Below, piece by piece: positions 24,600-35,733 of a stretch of DNA of 64,000 nt. Origin of the DNA: Ignelater luminosus. Lineage: Eukaryota > Arthropoda > Insecta > Coleoptera > Elateridae. The translations under genes were made by a program, and so were the position numbers. Position 1 is the stretch's first letter. Each line of letters begins with the position of its first letter. The notes below the pieces were generated by a model. That model was not told the origin of the DNA and did not search any database. It saw only the letters and a program-made list of their open reading frames with translations. The stretch spans positions 62,001-126,000 of the forward strand of contig VTPC01003590.1 of NCBI GenBank assembly GCA_011009095.1, given 5' to 3'.

Positions 24600-24935
24600 A
24601 TACAGGGCGTAGCCCAAGTCGTAGTGACATCTAGTTCTGTTAAGACGGTTTATGGAGGAGAGAGCCCGACCAAGGGTCACCGAAGTTGGCCCGTGTGGGG
24701 GCGTAGTCCTAGTCATACTGACAATTAGCTCTCTTAAGTAGGTTAATAGAGAGCATTACGCGGTAGTAACCCAAGCCGTAGTGACATATAGCTTTAAGAA
24801 GCTTAATGGAAGGTGAAGCCCAGCATGGGGTCACCAAAAGTGGCCCGTGTGCGAACATAGCTGTTTTAAAAGAAGGTTAATAGAAGAATAATCTGTTCGA
24901 GAGCACAGTTCGAGCCGTAATGATATTTGGTTCTT
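24600..24935. repeat. Degenerate tandem array, ~155-bp period
   Basis: GCCCAAGTCGTAGTGACATC near 24611 recurs as ACCCAAGCCGTAGTGACATA near 24769 and GAGCCGTAATGATATT near 24912. GGTCACC...GTTGGCCCGTGTG (about 24675) recurs at about 24823. Each unit has a long and a short half that both end in GGTTAATRGA-like sequence. Non-coding. Confidence 0.7.
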
Positions 24936-25947
24936 TTAACAGAGTTCACACTGGACATTTCAGATTTCCTAACTTTTCCAGAATTTCTATGAAATTTTCC
25001 TAAAAATTCCATGTAGCTATTCAAAAGGCGATGCGTAAGAGGGACTTGCTTCACATACGACGATGGATCTTGCACAGAAATAATATCGGTAAGTTTCATG
25101 CGAAAGTAACAAGTCTCAAAACGATATACGAACTAGTTAACTTACTGTGATAAGATTTCTACAGAAATAATGCTTCGAAGTTAGCCTTATTGTTCATTAC
25201 ACAGTTTCTGAAGTAATTAATTGTTTAAACAAAAACAAATTCATAGCTATTAAAGAAAAAACAAAAAAGTGAATGGTGCTGTTATGATGACAGTGAACGA
25301 CGTTGTCAGAACCAATCAGAAGAATACAGAGAGTTGTAAAGTCATCTGGAGATTTATTGTCAGCTCTGGCTCTGGTTGTTCATCTCTTTTTATTTAGTCA
25401 TTTGTTGGTTTATGACTTTCCCCAAGAGCACGTTTTCTAAAAGTCGGATTTAACCCATTCAAATCTAGCAAAGGTCACCTCAAGAAAAATCCCGTTTTTA
25501 TTGGCGACCAGAGCCGGTTCGAAGCATATCAATACCTTCAAGCAACGATTGTTTTTGCGCTTCTGTCCAGGGGATCCCCTTGGGGGCTCCAAACCAAAAT
25601 TGATATGATGGAGGCTCCTAAGATGCCTAACGTCTTAAGCCGGTCCTGTTGACATCGTCAGTATTTTTGCTGTTATTAGAAATCCCAGACAAAATCAACA
25701 AATTCCCTGACTTTTATGTATTTTTTCCTAATTCTACAACTTTCTCTTTAGTAAACTTCTTCCTTGACTTTTCCAAGTTTTCTCTGTTTTCCAGGCGAGG
25801 CCGAACCCTGCTTCAGAAGGATAATGAAAGACGAAGCACACCAGGGACCATCCTAGGTTTTATTTATTTCCACTATAAGTCTCTTTTTTTAAAATCTTAC
25901 CCATTAAAATCATTTTTTTACCCATCACTATTGAGTGCATTATAATA

Positions 25948-26357
25948 AAGGGTGTTTTGAGCTGAGTGCAAATACTTGGCAAATTGCAATTAAGCCTTTT
26001 TTGCCATACGATTTTTTTTTCTTAAAGTAACAAAGTTTCTTTTAAAATCTCTTGTTTTCTCAATATTTCAAGAACAAAATGAGATATCAAAATGAAATTC
26101 TCTACATTTCTACATTTTCTACTTTAATAGAAATCGTTACGCCATTGAGAAATTAAAAGAAAAATTTGAAACAAAAAGTTACGCTCGCGTTTCTTCCGTA
26201 GAATGCGTCGTTTTCTAGTAAAATCGAATTTCTCACGGCCTTTCAAGTTCAACGGACTGTGGCAAGGTCATACGTTGTGTCAAAAACAGGATCTAAAGCT
26301 TGATTTCGTCGAGCAATGCACGTGCTAAATATTTGCACTCACTTTCAAAACATCCTG
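25948..26357. mobile_element. 410-bp MITE with TA target site
   Basis: The left end AAGGGTGTTTTGAGCTGAGT and the right end (its reverse complement, CAGGATGTTTTGAAAGTGAG) are flanked by TA at 25946-25947 and 26358-26359. The arms match imperfectly over about 34 bp through GAGTGCAAATAYTTRGCA. The interior is AT-rich with no coding capacity. TA flanks and size fit a non-autonomous element of the Tc1/mariner group, which is an inference. Confidence 0.75.
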
Positions 26358-26949
26358 TATAACGCTACTATAAATTTATGTAGTAAGTTGGAATTGTTGT
26401 AATGGTTCTAGGATTGGTACCAAATTTGTTATCAAGGTATTGCTAAATACGAGCAATCCAATTTAGTTAGTGTCATAAGTTTGAGTCTGTAACGTAAGAA
26501 AAATTTGTGAAAATGTCAGTAATTGACATTAAGAGTGAATTTGTTGACCAGAGTCTTAATTTGTGCGAAATAGCTGCCTAACATTCTTCACATATTCTCT
26601 TGATTATCTTTGGAAATCAACCAATCGATATTTATTTTCTCAACTTGGCAACGTTGACAATATCAAGATTACTAACCGCAACACGGCAGAGGGAAAGCTC
26701 TAGTACGGTTTCTTTAAGGTTTGGCATTATTTCTTTTGCACGATAAGGCCAGTTCCTTGTGCAGTTTCACATGGGACAAATCTTGTGAGTAAAATTGTTA
26801 AACATAACCTCAAAAAGTCACGTAGTGGTGGATGCAATACCAAAATTAATAGTGCTGTCAGTTATGTGATTCTTTTTATGGAGAAGAAGTAAGTAACAAC
26901 AAGTTTCGTTATGTGTTGAGGTGATAAAAGTAGATATTTCGTTTTTAGC

Positions 26950-27138
26950 ATGAATAATCGTGGTAAACATATAGTGTCGCTGGCACTTAACCTCAATTTT
27001 CAAAGCAGAATCAAGCAGATAAAGAGAACGAATTATCAGACATACGATTATAGTGATGACTCTAATTCTGATAATCAACATACGATACAGACTATTTCCC
27101 AAATGAACAATCTGAAAGCGACCAATAAAGCCTTTTGA
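26950..27138 (+). pseudogene. Unidentified short frame, possible transposon N-terminus
   Basis: A 62-codon frame begins MNNRGKHIVSLALNLN and continues with an Asp/Ser/Asn-rich stretch (YDYSDDSNSDN). This charged, low-complexity style is common at the N-termini of insect transposase-like ORFs, but I cannot assign a family. It is cut by a stop, and the following 150 bp in other frames give no recognisable domain. Confidence 0.2.
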
Positions 27139-27722
27139 AAAACCTAAAATACCGGGGTATTAGCCAGGACATAAAAACAATTTTAATAGATAAGCTAAAG
27201 TTGCATATTCCCCTGTAAGACTCAAATTCTGGGAAGAATTACCAGTTAGTGCTTCCACTGAAGATAATGATGAATTATAGCTGTAACAACTTTACTTTTA
27301 TCTTTGAATATGTATTAGTTATGTTTATATAGAATATACAAATAAATATTTGAAAAATGACTTTTTTTTCTGTTTGTTGAAACAATAAAATCCAAAGTTG
27401 TGTTTAAACGTTTATTTTTTAACAGAAAAAGGTTCTTCCCTTTAGCAGGTAGAGAACCGGCTGCCTGAAAGCAACAAAAATACAAGTAAAGGGCGGGATT
27501 TGAAGAACTGTTGTGCTCTATTTTAAAAAACTTACAAATACAAAATGTTTCTGCATTTCCAACACTGTACATCTTCAATTATTCAAATCCTAGAAGTTAT
27601 ACTTAGGGCATTTTTACTCTATCAAAAAATTTGTTTACTAACGAGGAATAGGCCTCTACCTGTTCCACACAGCATTTAATGTTTCATATGCCATTCTTTA
27701 ATGATGCTGGTAAGTAGTTATT

Positions 27723-28354
27723 GCCCAAAAGGTTTTAGGATTCCAGCTTACAGTGGCCGAGATACGCCACCCAAAGTTGTATTTTTGGGGGAAAAATCCC
27801 AAATCGGGTGGGTCAAAGAACATAAAAATTAATTTCTTGGAAATGGTTGGGGCAGATGAGCTGAGACTTTGCAGAACTAGTGAGTCTACTAATACATACC
27901 CATGAGAATTATTCCACGCCAATAATCCTTCCCGAGTTGGAGTTATGAATTCTTAGCCAAATCGGGTGGGTCAAAGAACATAAAAATTAAACTCTCGGGC
28001 ATGATTGGAGCAAATAGGTTGAAATTTGGCATGTGTATTAGCAGGCTTGAGGCACATCTACGATATTTATTCCGAGTTCATTCTTCCATTCTTGCACTAG
28101 TTATAACTTTTTATTTACCCTATCCCCTCAGAATTTCCAAAATTAAGTACACAGGAATGGCTTGGTTACGTATGGTTCTGCGTAGTTTATTATAATTCAC
28201 TGGTATGGGGGGGTTTCAACTTATGTCTTTCATTTCCCAGACACGTTTGGAACCTGAGATATGAATTTTTGAATTTTATGAATTTTTTCCCAAAAATACA
28301 ACTTTGGGTGGTGCATCTCGGCCACCGTAAGTTGGAACCCTAAAACCTTTTGTC
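27723..28354. mobile_element. ~630-bp element with ~70-bp terminal inverted repeats
   Basis: AAAAGGTTTTAGGATTCCAG at 27727 and the reverse complement ending at about 28352 form arms of about 70 bp with few mismatches, continuing through TGGCCGAGAT and CACCCAAAGTTGTATTTTTG. The interior contains a 34-bp direct duplication (CCAAATCGGGTGGGTCAAAG plus the next 14 bases) at about 27799 and 27958. No transposase. The exact outer bases and target-site duplication are not clear. Confidence 0.8.
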
Positions 28355-28399
28355 CTAACTTTATATTTTATCAAATGTGAGAAAAATATTAAAGAATCA

Positions 28400-29915
28400 A
28401 GACTAATAAGAATATGAAGTGTTTTGGTTAATAAATTGCATCATAGTTGCGCATATAAAATCTGAATTATTGTAGAGCTCTTGGCAACATCAATAAAACA
28501 TTTAAAACATTAATACCTCAAAACTTAAAAAATGCATATAGGACCTTTTGTTTGAGGGGGAAAGTATTAATTGAACTTAAAAGTAGGAAATATTGCCACA
28601 CGGCTATGCTAAAGCGACTGAAATGATAGTATTCAGAGAGAAAGCCTTGAGAAATAAATCTAATTGTACTTGTACTCTGTTTAACTTTCTTCAAAAATAA
28701 ATTTTATATTTGTTTGAAAAAAACCAAATTAGTCTTGCCGAATCCAATAAATATATTCAGAGTCAACTTTAAAAAAAACCCTAGAAGAGATCATTTGGAT
28801 GTTGAAAGTTACGGTTCACCAAATTTCTTTATAAATTGAAGTACTACTATGTACAGTCAAAGACATGAAATTACAAACATTGCTTCTCATCAGTACAAAT
28901 TCTGTTTGAATATCATTGAGCATGTGTGCCTGGTTCATTTTTATCTTTCTATAATTAAACAATTTAATATTGATTTCTCAAGTATTTTCCAGGTAGATGG
29001 CTTATTACACAACATAAAAATAAACAAAACAAAATCGGTTCCAAAGAGACAACTTGCCTTGTACGTTTTGCTTTAAATATTATACGGAAGCGTCTAATAA
29101 AATTTAATGTTATTCCTTACACTACAATGCAATTTAATCTTTTCCAGTTTCTCTGCAGACAGATCTACATACTTTCAATTTTACAGACTGCATTTTGTGA
29201 TCTACTTTGTTCTTAAACACTCTAAAATCTAAATACATTTCGCAGTTATTATTTGAAAGTGTTGGAACAGTTTTACGTAATTGCATGTACGCGGTTGCAG
29301 TTTTAAAACGACCGTCGAAGACTTTTTATACTTTGTTCTCTCTCATACTATTGCAAAGGTTTTTATTTAATTAGAATTTTCATCGTGCATCCCCAATAAT
29401 TTAAATTTTTATATATTCGGTCAGCTTGGAATGTCGTCCTTTTTCCAGGTTAAAAGGAATTAATATAAGTTTCGCGTGTTCGGGCGCTTTACGGAAAATG
29501 TTTGCGTAGTGCCTGGAATTATTATATCGGCGGCCGAAATCGCGTTTTTAGTTGAGAAATTACTTTTCCCAAGAGAGATAATGTATAGAGAGATTGGGAA
29601 CTATCGTTAAGCGAGACAGCATGAAAGATGTTGCCAGATCTTCCTGTTAAAAGTTGGGGAAGGTGTAAAGTTCGTCTTTTCGTAAAAGCATTAAGGGTTG
29701 CTTGACCCCACTAAGTAAAAAAGTGACAGTCTTTAATAAATTAGTGGTGGATAGATGAAGTTTCTGTCGCACAAAAAAAAAGGGCGTCATCGATATTACT
29801 TAACGATTAGGTAGTAATTGTTGCATTTCTTATTATCAGTATTATGTAAAAAATTACTCAATTTCTTACCATTAAGGAACTTTGTTTACAGTTAAAACTC
29901 TAACTAAACCATTTT
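28400..29915. other. No gene seen
   Basis: AT-rich sequence. A 75-codon plus-strand frame at 28849-29076 has no recognisable motif. Around 29455-29590 there is a modest CpG-richer pocket without a feature I can name. Confidence 0.45.
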
Positions 29916-29917
29916 AT

Positions 29918-30288
29918 AACATTTTTTCTAACACTGATTTTTTATGCAGAAAAAATGTTTGATTTTTTATTAAGAATCGTGCTGTCTGTGTCTACGTTTC
30001 CAAAGTGACAATTGAGATTTTTTAAAGGTTACTATTGGTTGTAATTTAACAAAACACAAATAAAAATTGAATTTTGTTTTGTTTCCTTGGTTACCAATTA
30101 AATATATTAGGCAATATTGTGCCATATTGCTTTTTTACGCTTTTCATGTTTTCTTATTATGAGATTGTACGCGATTAATGGCAAGAACATTTTAAAAAAC
30201 TATATTTGTCTAATTTACAAAAGTAATTCTGGATGTTTCCTTTTTGTAAATTAACAACAAGTTTGGTCAAGATTCAGCAAAACAAACT
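29918..30288 (+). repeat. Dispersed repeat family R6, copy 1
   Basis: Carries the family core TTAAGAATCGTG, CAAAGTGACAATTGAG, ACTATTGGTTGTAATTTAAC and GAATTTTGTTTTGTTTCCTT, followed by GGTTACC. The donor-like site is changed (ATGGCAAGAACA instead of GGTAAGTACA) and the acceptor region is degraded (TTTTTGTAAATTAAC), but the following AACAAGTTTGGTCAAGATTC matches the coding start of copies 3 and 4. No protein-coding frame survives. Confidence 0.85.
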
Positions 30289-32149
30289 AATTTTAATTAA
30301 TATAAGCAAAGCAAGAATTCTGTATTAAGGAAGCAATTCTAGAAATTTCAGGTTACACTGATCAGACTTATAATTTAGGTTTTTAAAACAAATGTGAAAA
30401 CAATTGCGTTAATCTGCGTTGAAGGTTTTAATCTACTGTAGATTCTATTGCCATTTTTGCACTAAATTAAAGAAAAAAAACTAACTCAAATAGTTTAACC
30501 AACGGCAGATATAAGTAGTAGGACTGGGATACATATCAGCAAAAGTAAGTACATAACTTAGATCTGGAAAAACATTAACGTACGTAATTCCTTCAATTTT
30601 GACAAAATAATAAAATGAAGAGCTAATTAGAATTTTTCGGACATTGGCTTTTAAAGTTTATAGATTATAAGATCAAGTTGGAAGTGCTAAGCCAATTTCA
30701 TTAAAACTTTAATGTTTCTTGTCTACCCAATATTCACTTGAGTATTGAAATGTCAACAGAACCTTTCAGTCTGCGGAATTCAAGTTTTAAGTGCAACAAC
30801 CGAATCTAGAAATAGAGCAATATTAGCATGAAGCAGATTTAGGATTATTATTTATCAACAGTAATAATATTATAATAATGTATGGATGCTAATTCAAGAA
30901 TTCTACTTCCTATTTTATTTTTTTAGTGGTCTTATCTCTATTTAATGTTCAAGCTGAAACATTTAACAATAAGATAACAAACTAAATAAACATATTCTTA
31001 TTTTTGAACGTACTTAAATATTTGACTTAATAGTTAAAATTAATAATGCACAGAACGTTTTGCTACATAAATTAACAATTTTTTAAATTATCTAATGTAT
31101 AGAAAAAAAAATGACAATGGCAATAGCAAACACGTGGGTGCACACGTGAACTTCGCTCATAAATTAATACTCTCTCGTAACAACCGATGAAAAATTTATA
31201 AAAACGCGTTATCGATCTCCACATTCTTGGTTCTTTAATTTCTTTTTTGACACAAAAATTCAATATTTCAACCAAAAATAATACATTGGAAGTCTCACAA
31301 GGCAGGATTTCTTTTATCATTTAATACTTGAATATTTATTTAGATGTCGCTTTACAATATACTATTAGATGATAACAATAAGGATGGCACGATTAAATAG
31401 GCGCAAACAATTGAAATTTGTGCTGTATAACGTACGGTTGGCATTTATATGAGCGATATCATTACACACACGTGCGTTATGCTAAGGTAGTCTTTTTCCT
31501 AGTGCATTATAGGAATAAAATACGTTTCTTATAGGGTAGCAGAAAAATTAAATCTTGCCAAGTTGATTTTCTCTAGATTTTAACCATTCATTACTGTGGT
31601 GGGGTACGATATACCATACTGTTATTAAATTAGTGTTCCATTTTCAAACTATGTGTGCTAAAGACTTAAACTTCAGTATTTAAGTGGACATAATATAGGC
31701 CTGATATAAATATTATTATTTATTACAATGGATTTACAATCCCCTGCAACTCGAAGAGGTTACTAAGTGACTAAGTAGCTACTATTACAGCGAAAATAGC
31801 AAAATAGTACATTATGTATTAAGGGCGTAAACTACATATTTAAAGCCCGAGTTTGAAGTTTGTGAGCCGAGGCAACGCCGATTGTTGTTTTTGGTTATAA
31901 AACGCATGCAAAACGTTTGCGAAACTTTGTGTCCTTGTGTTTTTAAAACATAATCTTGTCTATGAATAAAATTGAGAAAATTTCCAATTATGTTACACTC
32001 AATTTGCTACCCTACCCCTATTACAATTAACAATAGACAACATGAAAGATGTAGAAACTGCAATTATAATAAAAATTAGACAAACTAAACGAATATTTAA
32101 AGAACATTTACTGTAACTGATGGTAAAGAAGACTCAATGAGTTTTTTTT

Positions 32150-32512
32150 TGAAAAAGTTAGAACATATGCTGGTTTACGTCCCCCTCATACTGAACACCG
32201 TCGGTTTTCCCTGTTTTATAAAAACGGTAAATGGTTGGTAAAAACACTTTCGCTGAATTGCCAAAACGAATTGCCACATTCCTTTAACTGACTAGACCCA
32301 TACTGGACATTGCTTTAGGTATAGTTCAGCGACTCTATTGGCAAATGAAAGTGCTGACCTTATAAACATAAAAGGTCATGGGGGATGGACATCTTCTGTA
32401 CTAGCTAAAGGATGCATAGAAAAATCGATTGAAAATCAATTAGAAACTGCCAGAAAAGGTCTAATAGGTAAAAATAACGAATACGTCATCCTCAAATTTT
32501 TCCAGTGAGGGG
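32150..32512 (+). pseudogene. Crypton-like tyrosine recombinase, C-terminal remnant
   Basis: A frame at about 32312-32510 reads TGHCFRYSSATLLANESADL, INIKGHGGWTSSVLAKGCIE and KSIENQLETARKG. This matches the C-terminal catalytic part of Crypton-type tyrosine recombinases of insects, which usually read TGHCFRRxSATLLA ... GGWxSxxVAxGYIxxS. The HxxR box (HCFR) and the GGW block are present. The residue at the expected catalytic tyrosine is cysteine (GCIEKS, TGC in place of TAC/TAT), which alone would abolish strand transfer. Upstream, 32160-32240 reads YAGLRPPHTEHRRFSLFYKN, another conserved block, in a different frame. The N-terminal half is missing. Confidence 0.75.
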
Positions 32513-32884
32513 GGAAAAGAACTGCGTGTTGGGCAATAAATATTAATAATTGTAGGTTAAATAAAATGTTTAATTTCTAGATCATGGGTAGTAAAAAACG
32601 ATAAAAGAGCAAAGTATTTTTAAAAACGTAATTTTTTGAATATTTGACATTTTTCGTGGTAACTATGATAATGACAACTATAAAGAATTACAAAATGCAT
32701 CCACGTTTACAATGTTTATTTTACATAGCAACGGGCTTTTTACTTTATTTTAAAACCCGCAAACTTAAATAGTGTAGTTTACACCCTAGAAACGAGTACA
32801 CAAGGGTCACTTTTAAGCCCAGTCCTGCATAAACATTATTTATACTATATCCCAATTGCATAAAGCACAATTAATCAAAATTTC

Positions 32885-32990
32885 TGGATATCATTTTTAA
32901 ACAATCCACCCTTAATATCTCGTGAACAAATGAAAATATCAAAATAAGGAAAAACGATCAAGTCAATTTAGTTATGCAGGTAAGGCCTGC
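32885..32990 (+). mobile_element. Terminal fragment related to the element at 8402-9341
   Basis: TTTTTAAACAATCCACCCTT followed by AATATCTCGTGAACAAATGA and AAATATCAAAATAAGG matches the arm of the 8.4-kb element and is closer to its right arm in places. The outer CAGTGTGT bases and the other arm are absent. Confidence 0.6.
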
Positions 32991-33420
32991 AAGGACCGGG
33001 TCTTTCAGGACTGTCGAGCTTCCTGGACTTCTCAGGTCTGTTGCGCTATTTGAACCTCTCGGGCCTGTCAGACAGTCGGGGCTTCGGGTTTCTCGGGTCT
33101 ACTGCGCTGTTCGAACCTCTCAGGCCTGTCGGGGAGTCGAGCCTTTTTGACTTCTTGGCCCTTCGGGTCTATCGGGCCATACGGGTCTGTCGAGTCGTTT
33201 GGGCCTTTTAGGCTTCTCGGTCCTTCGTCCTTTGCGTCTCTTACGCTGTTCGAACCTCTCCAGCCTCTCTAGCAATCAGGCCTTTTCGACCCCTCGGCCC
33301 TTCGGGTCTCCCGGGCCGTTCAGATTTGTCGGGCCTTTTGAACTTCTCGGCCCTTCGAGTTTCTCGACTCTATTGCGCAGTTCGAACCTCTAGGCCCTTC
33401 AGGTCTCTCGGTCTTCATTT
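32990..33420. repeat. GC-rich 9-10-mer minisatellite (CGGGCCTNTCGGG type)
   Basis: About 430 bp of degenerate repeats such as CTCGGGCCTGTC, CTTCGGGTCTATCGGGCCAT and TTCGAACCTCTC. It is the complementary strand of the minisatellite inside the ~1-kb unit at 19.8-21.0 and 42.8-43.1 kb. Leu/Ser/Phe-rich frames at 33199-33520 are translations of the repeat. Confidence 0.85.
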
Positions 33421-33714
33421 GTCATTTAAGAAATGTTGCCATCTTTCTCCCCACCCATCTAACAAAGATGTCGCCAACAACGGTATGAAAATCCCCAACC
33501 AACAGCAACAACAGCGATGATTAGGCACTGTTGATAACTACTTGTTTGCAAATCCTGCCAGCCGCTAATTGCGACAACTTGCTGCTTGCTCACACAAGCA
33601 GTCTTCCATACTAGAACAGCGTTGTATAAGGAAAAATCACCAACTAATAGATGACGCTAGATGGAAATTTGACTTATCAAAGTAACGAACTGTCTTATAT
33701 TGTGGTAGATACAG

Positions 33715-33858
33715 ATTCATTCCAGATATCGAGAAATTCGAGTTATCAAAATTCGAGTAACCAAGATATTTATTCAAGGACATATGTGGAGTTTTTCTCC
33801 GTCATCTTCCATCACTTTGAGTAATCAATCGCGGGTCGAGTTACCGAGGTTCGATTGT
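33715..33858. mobile_element. Probable terminus of a pogo/Tigger-type element
   Basis: Repeated ATTCGAGTTATC / ATTCGAGTAACC phrases end in GTCGAGTTACCGAGGTTCGA followed by TTGTATA. Read from the right (TACAATCGAACCTCGGTAAC) this resembles the ends of arthropod pogo/Tigger elements, which open with TACAGTCGAACCTCG-like sequence next to a TA target. The opposite terminus was not found, so it is a solo end. Confidence 0.45.
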
Positions 33859-33884
33859 ATATCCCAAGTCCGTCCGACATAAGA

Positions 33885-34128
33885 CCAAGGTTTACTAATC
33901 TTTGAACTTTTGGAAATTTTTGAATTCCTTGATTTAATTAGAAGTCACTTGACAGTCCAGAAACAAAATTCCAAATTTCAAAGAATATAGGTAATTGAGC
34001 AGTAAATGCCAAGCCATAGCTGCTCAACATGGAAACCAAAGTTTACTAAACTCCCTCTTCTTGGAAATCGTAAAGTTTCTTCATTAAATCAGATACAACT
34101 TGTAGTCAAGAAACAAAATTTTATATTA
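33885..34128 (+). repeat. ~140-bp tandem repeat, left part (split by mariner)
   Basis: A partial unit (33885-33990) is followed by a full unit (33992-34128), both with ACCAARGTTTACTAA, GAATTCCTTGATTTAATTA-like and AGAAACAAAATTYYA phrases. The array resumes at 35424 directly after the mariner. Confidence 0.8.
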
Positions 34129-35423
34129 ACACATCGTTCAATAAGTCCCGAGACTAACAACGAAAACAACATTTTTTTTTTCAAAAATCATTTTTATTCA
34201 TCAATATAATCTCCTTTTAGAGTGATACAATCCTTCCAACGCCTTTCCAACATTTCTATACCATGTTTATAGAAGGATTTATCCTTTGCTTCAAAATAGG
34301 CTTCAGTTTCGGCAATGACTTCCTCATTCGAGCCAGATTTTTTTTCCCTGGAGCATTTTTTTGAGATCAGCAAAGAGCCAGTAGTCGCTGGGGGCTAAAT
34401 CTGGCGAATACGAGGGGTGGGGAAGCAAATCAAAGCCCAACTCGTAGATTTTTGCCATTGTTTTCATGGACTTGTGGCATGGTGCATTGTCTTGCTGAAA
34501 AAGGATTTTTTTCTTCTTCATGTGCGGTCGTTTTGCTGCGATCTCCTCCTTCAAACGTACCAACAAGTCAATATAATAATCACTGTTGATCGATTTACCT
34601 TTTTCCAGGTAGTCAATGAAAATGACGCCATGTGTATCCCAAAAAACAGACGCCATGACTTTGCCAGCAGATTGCTGCGTTTTTGGACGCTTTGGGCGGC
34701 TTTCGCCAGCCATGCGCCACTCAGATGATTGCCGATTCGACTCCGGATTGAAATGATGTATCCATGTTTCATCCATGGTCACGTATCGACGCAGGAAATC
34801 CTTTTTATTGCGAGTAAATAGCGATAAACAGCTCTCTGAATCGTCGATTCGTTGCTGTTTTTGTTCCATTGAAAGCAATCGCGGCACCCACTTGGAAAAA
34901 ACCTTTTTCATGCTCAATTTTTCATGAAGGATTGTAAATACGCTTCCAGATGATATCTGTGTCATTTCTGCAATCTCACGGACCTTTACTTTGCGATTTT
35001 TCATTACGATTTTGAATACTTCACTCACATTTTCCGGTGTAACGGCTTCCAAAGGCCTACCCGAACGTTCCGCATCGTTTGTGTCCGTACGACCACGTTT
35101 AAACTCAGCATACCAACGACAAATCGTTGATTTGCATGGAGAGGAGTCCGGGTAACGTTTCTCAAGCCATTGCTGGGCTTCTACGGTGTTTTTACCCATT
35201 AAAAAACAATGTTTTATCAACACGCGAAACTCGCTTTGTTCCATTTTTCAAACAAATTACAAAGTGACTTTACTCTAACCTCGATAACTCTGCTGTTTGT
35301 GGTCCAATCGACGTGAAATTTTTACACGTTTCATGTGAAGGTTCGCACTCTAGGGAAACGTGGCTAGTTTGGTACTACTAGCACCATCTCTGGGTTAGTC
35401 TCGGGACTTATTGAACGATGTGT
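34129..35423 (-). mobile_element. Mariner element, 1295 bp, both ends intact
   Basis: Perfect 30-bp terminal inverted repeats occupy 34129-34158 and 35394-35423 (both start ACACATCGTTCAATAAGTCC read inward), flanked by the TA target-site duplication at 34127-34128 and 35424-35425. The transposase runs on the minus strand. Total length is the usual 1.3 kb of autonomous mariners. It sits inside a ~140-bp tandem repeat whose units continue on both sides, so the insertion is younger than that array. Confidence 0.97.
34194..35244 (-). pseudogene. Mariner transposase, complete except for one frameshift
   Basis: Cut-and-paste transposase of the mariner family (DD34D), acting on the flanking inverted repeats. 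From ATG at 35244 the first 306 codons are open: an N-terminal helix-turn-helix region (MEQSEFRVLIKHCFLMGKN; RWYAEFKRGRTDTNDAERSG, then RP), the linker WVPRLL and then the catalytic domain. Visible acidic residues are D in YVTMDETWIHHF, D in LFQQDNAPCH and D in YSPDLAPSDYW, the last 34 residues after the second. At a run of eight A (34347-34354 region) the frame shifts and ends GKKIWLE. One base earlier the family C-terminus (SNEEVIAETEAYFEA ... GDYIDE) continues to a stop at 34194. The total of 1051 bp equals about 349 codons plus one extra base. Closest style is the irritans/mellifera group. It is either truncated by about 40 residues or the run is a sequencing error. Confidence 0.95.
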
Positions 35424-35615
35424 TAGATATAAAACTGAGCAATAAATAGCCAAGACGTAGCTGCTCAGGATGGTGACCAAACTTTACTAAACTCCGACCT
35501 TCTAGAAATTTTGAAATTCCTTGATTAATTCAAATGTTATATAAAAAACAAGATTTCATGGCATATCTAAAATTGAGCAATAAAGACCAAAATTTACTAA
35601 ACTCCGGAATTTACA
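35424..35615 (+). repeat. ~140-bp tandem repeat, right part
   Basis: After the mariner TA site the unit continues with AAACTGAGCAATAAATAGCC, CAAACTTTACTAAACTCC and TTGAAATTCCTTGATTAATT. A further partial unit starts at about 35571 (AATTGAGCAATAAAGACC). This gives more than three units in total around the mariner. Confidence 0.8.
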
Positions 35616-35733
35616 ATAGCTGTCCCAGCACAAGGTTCCAATAACCTGTACTCCAGTCATGCTTGAGGAGTTTTATTGGCCGAACAACACAACACCAGCG
35701 CACACATAGAAACGAAAAAACAAGATTCTCGAC

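Noticed and set aside
34417..34772. Open frames on both strands inside the mariner
   Set aside because: Shadows of the mariner transposase frame.
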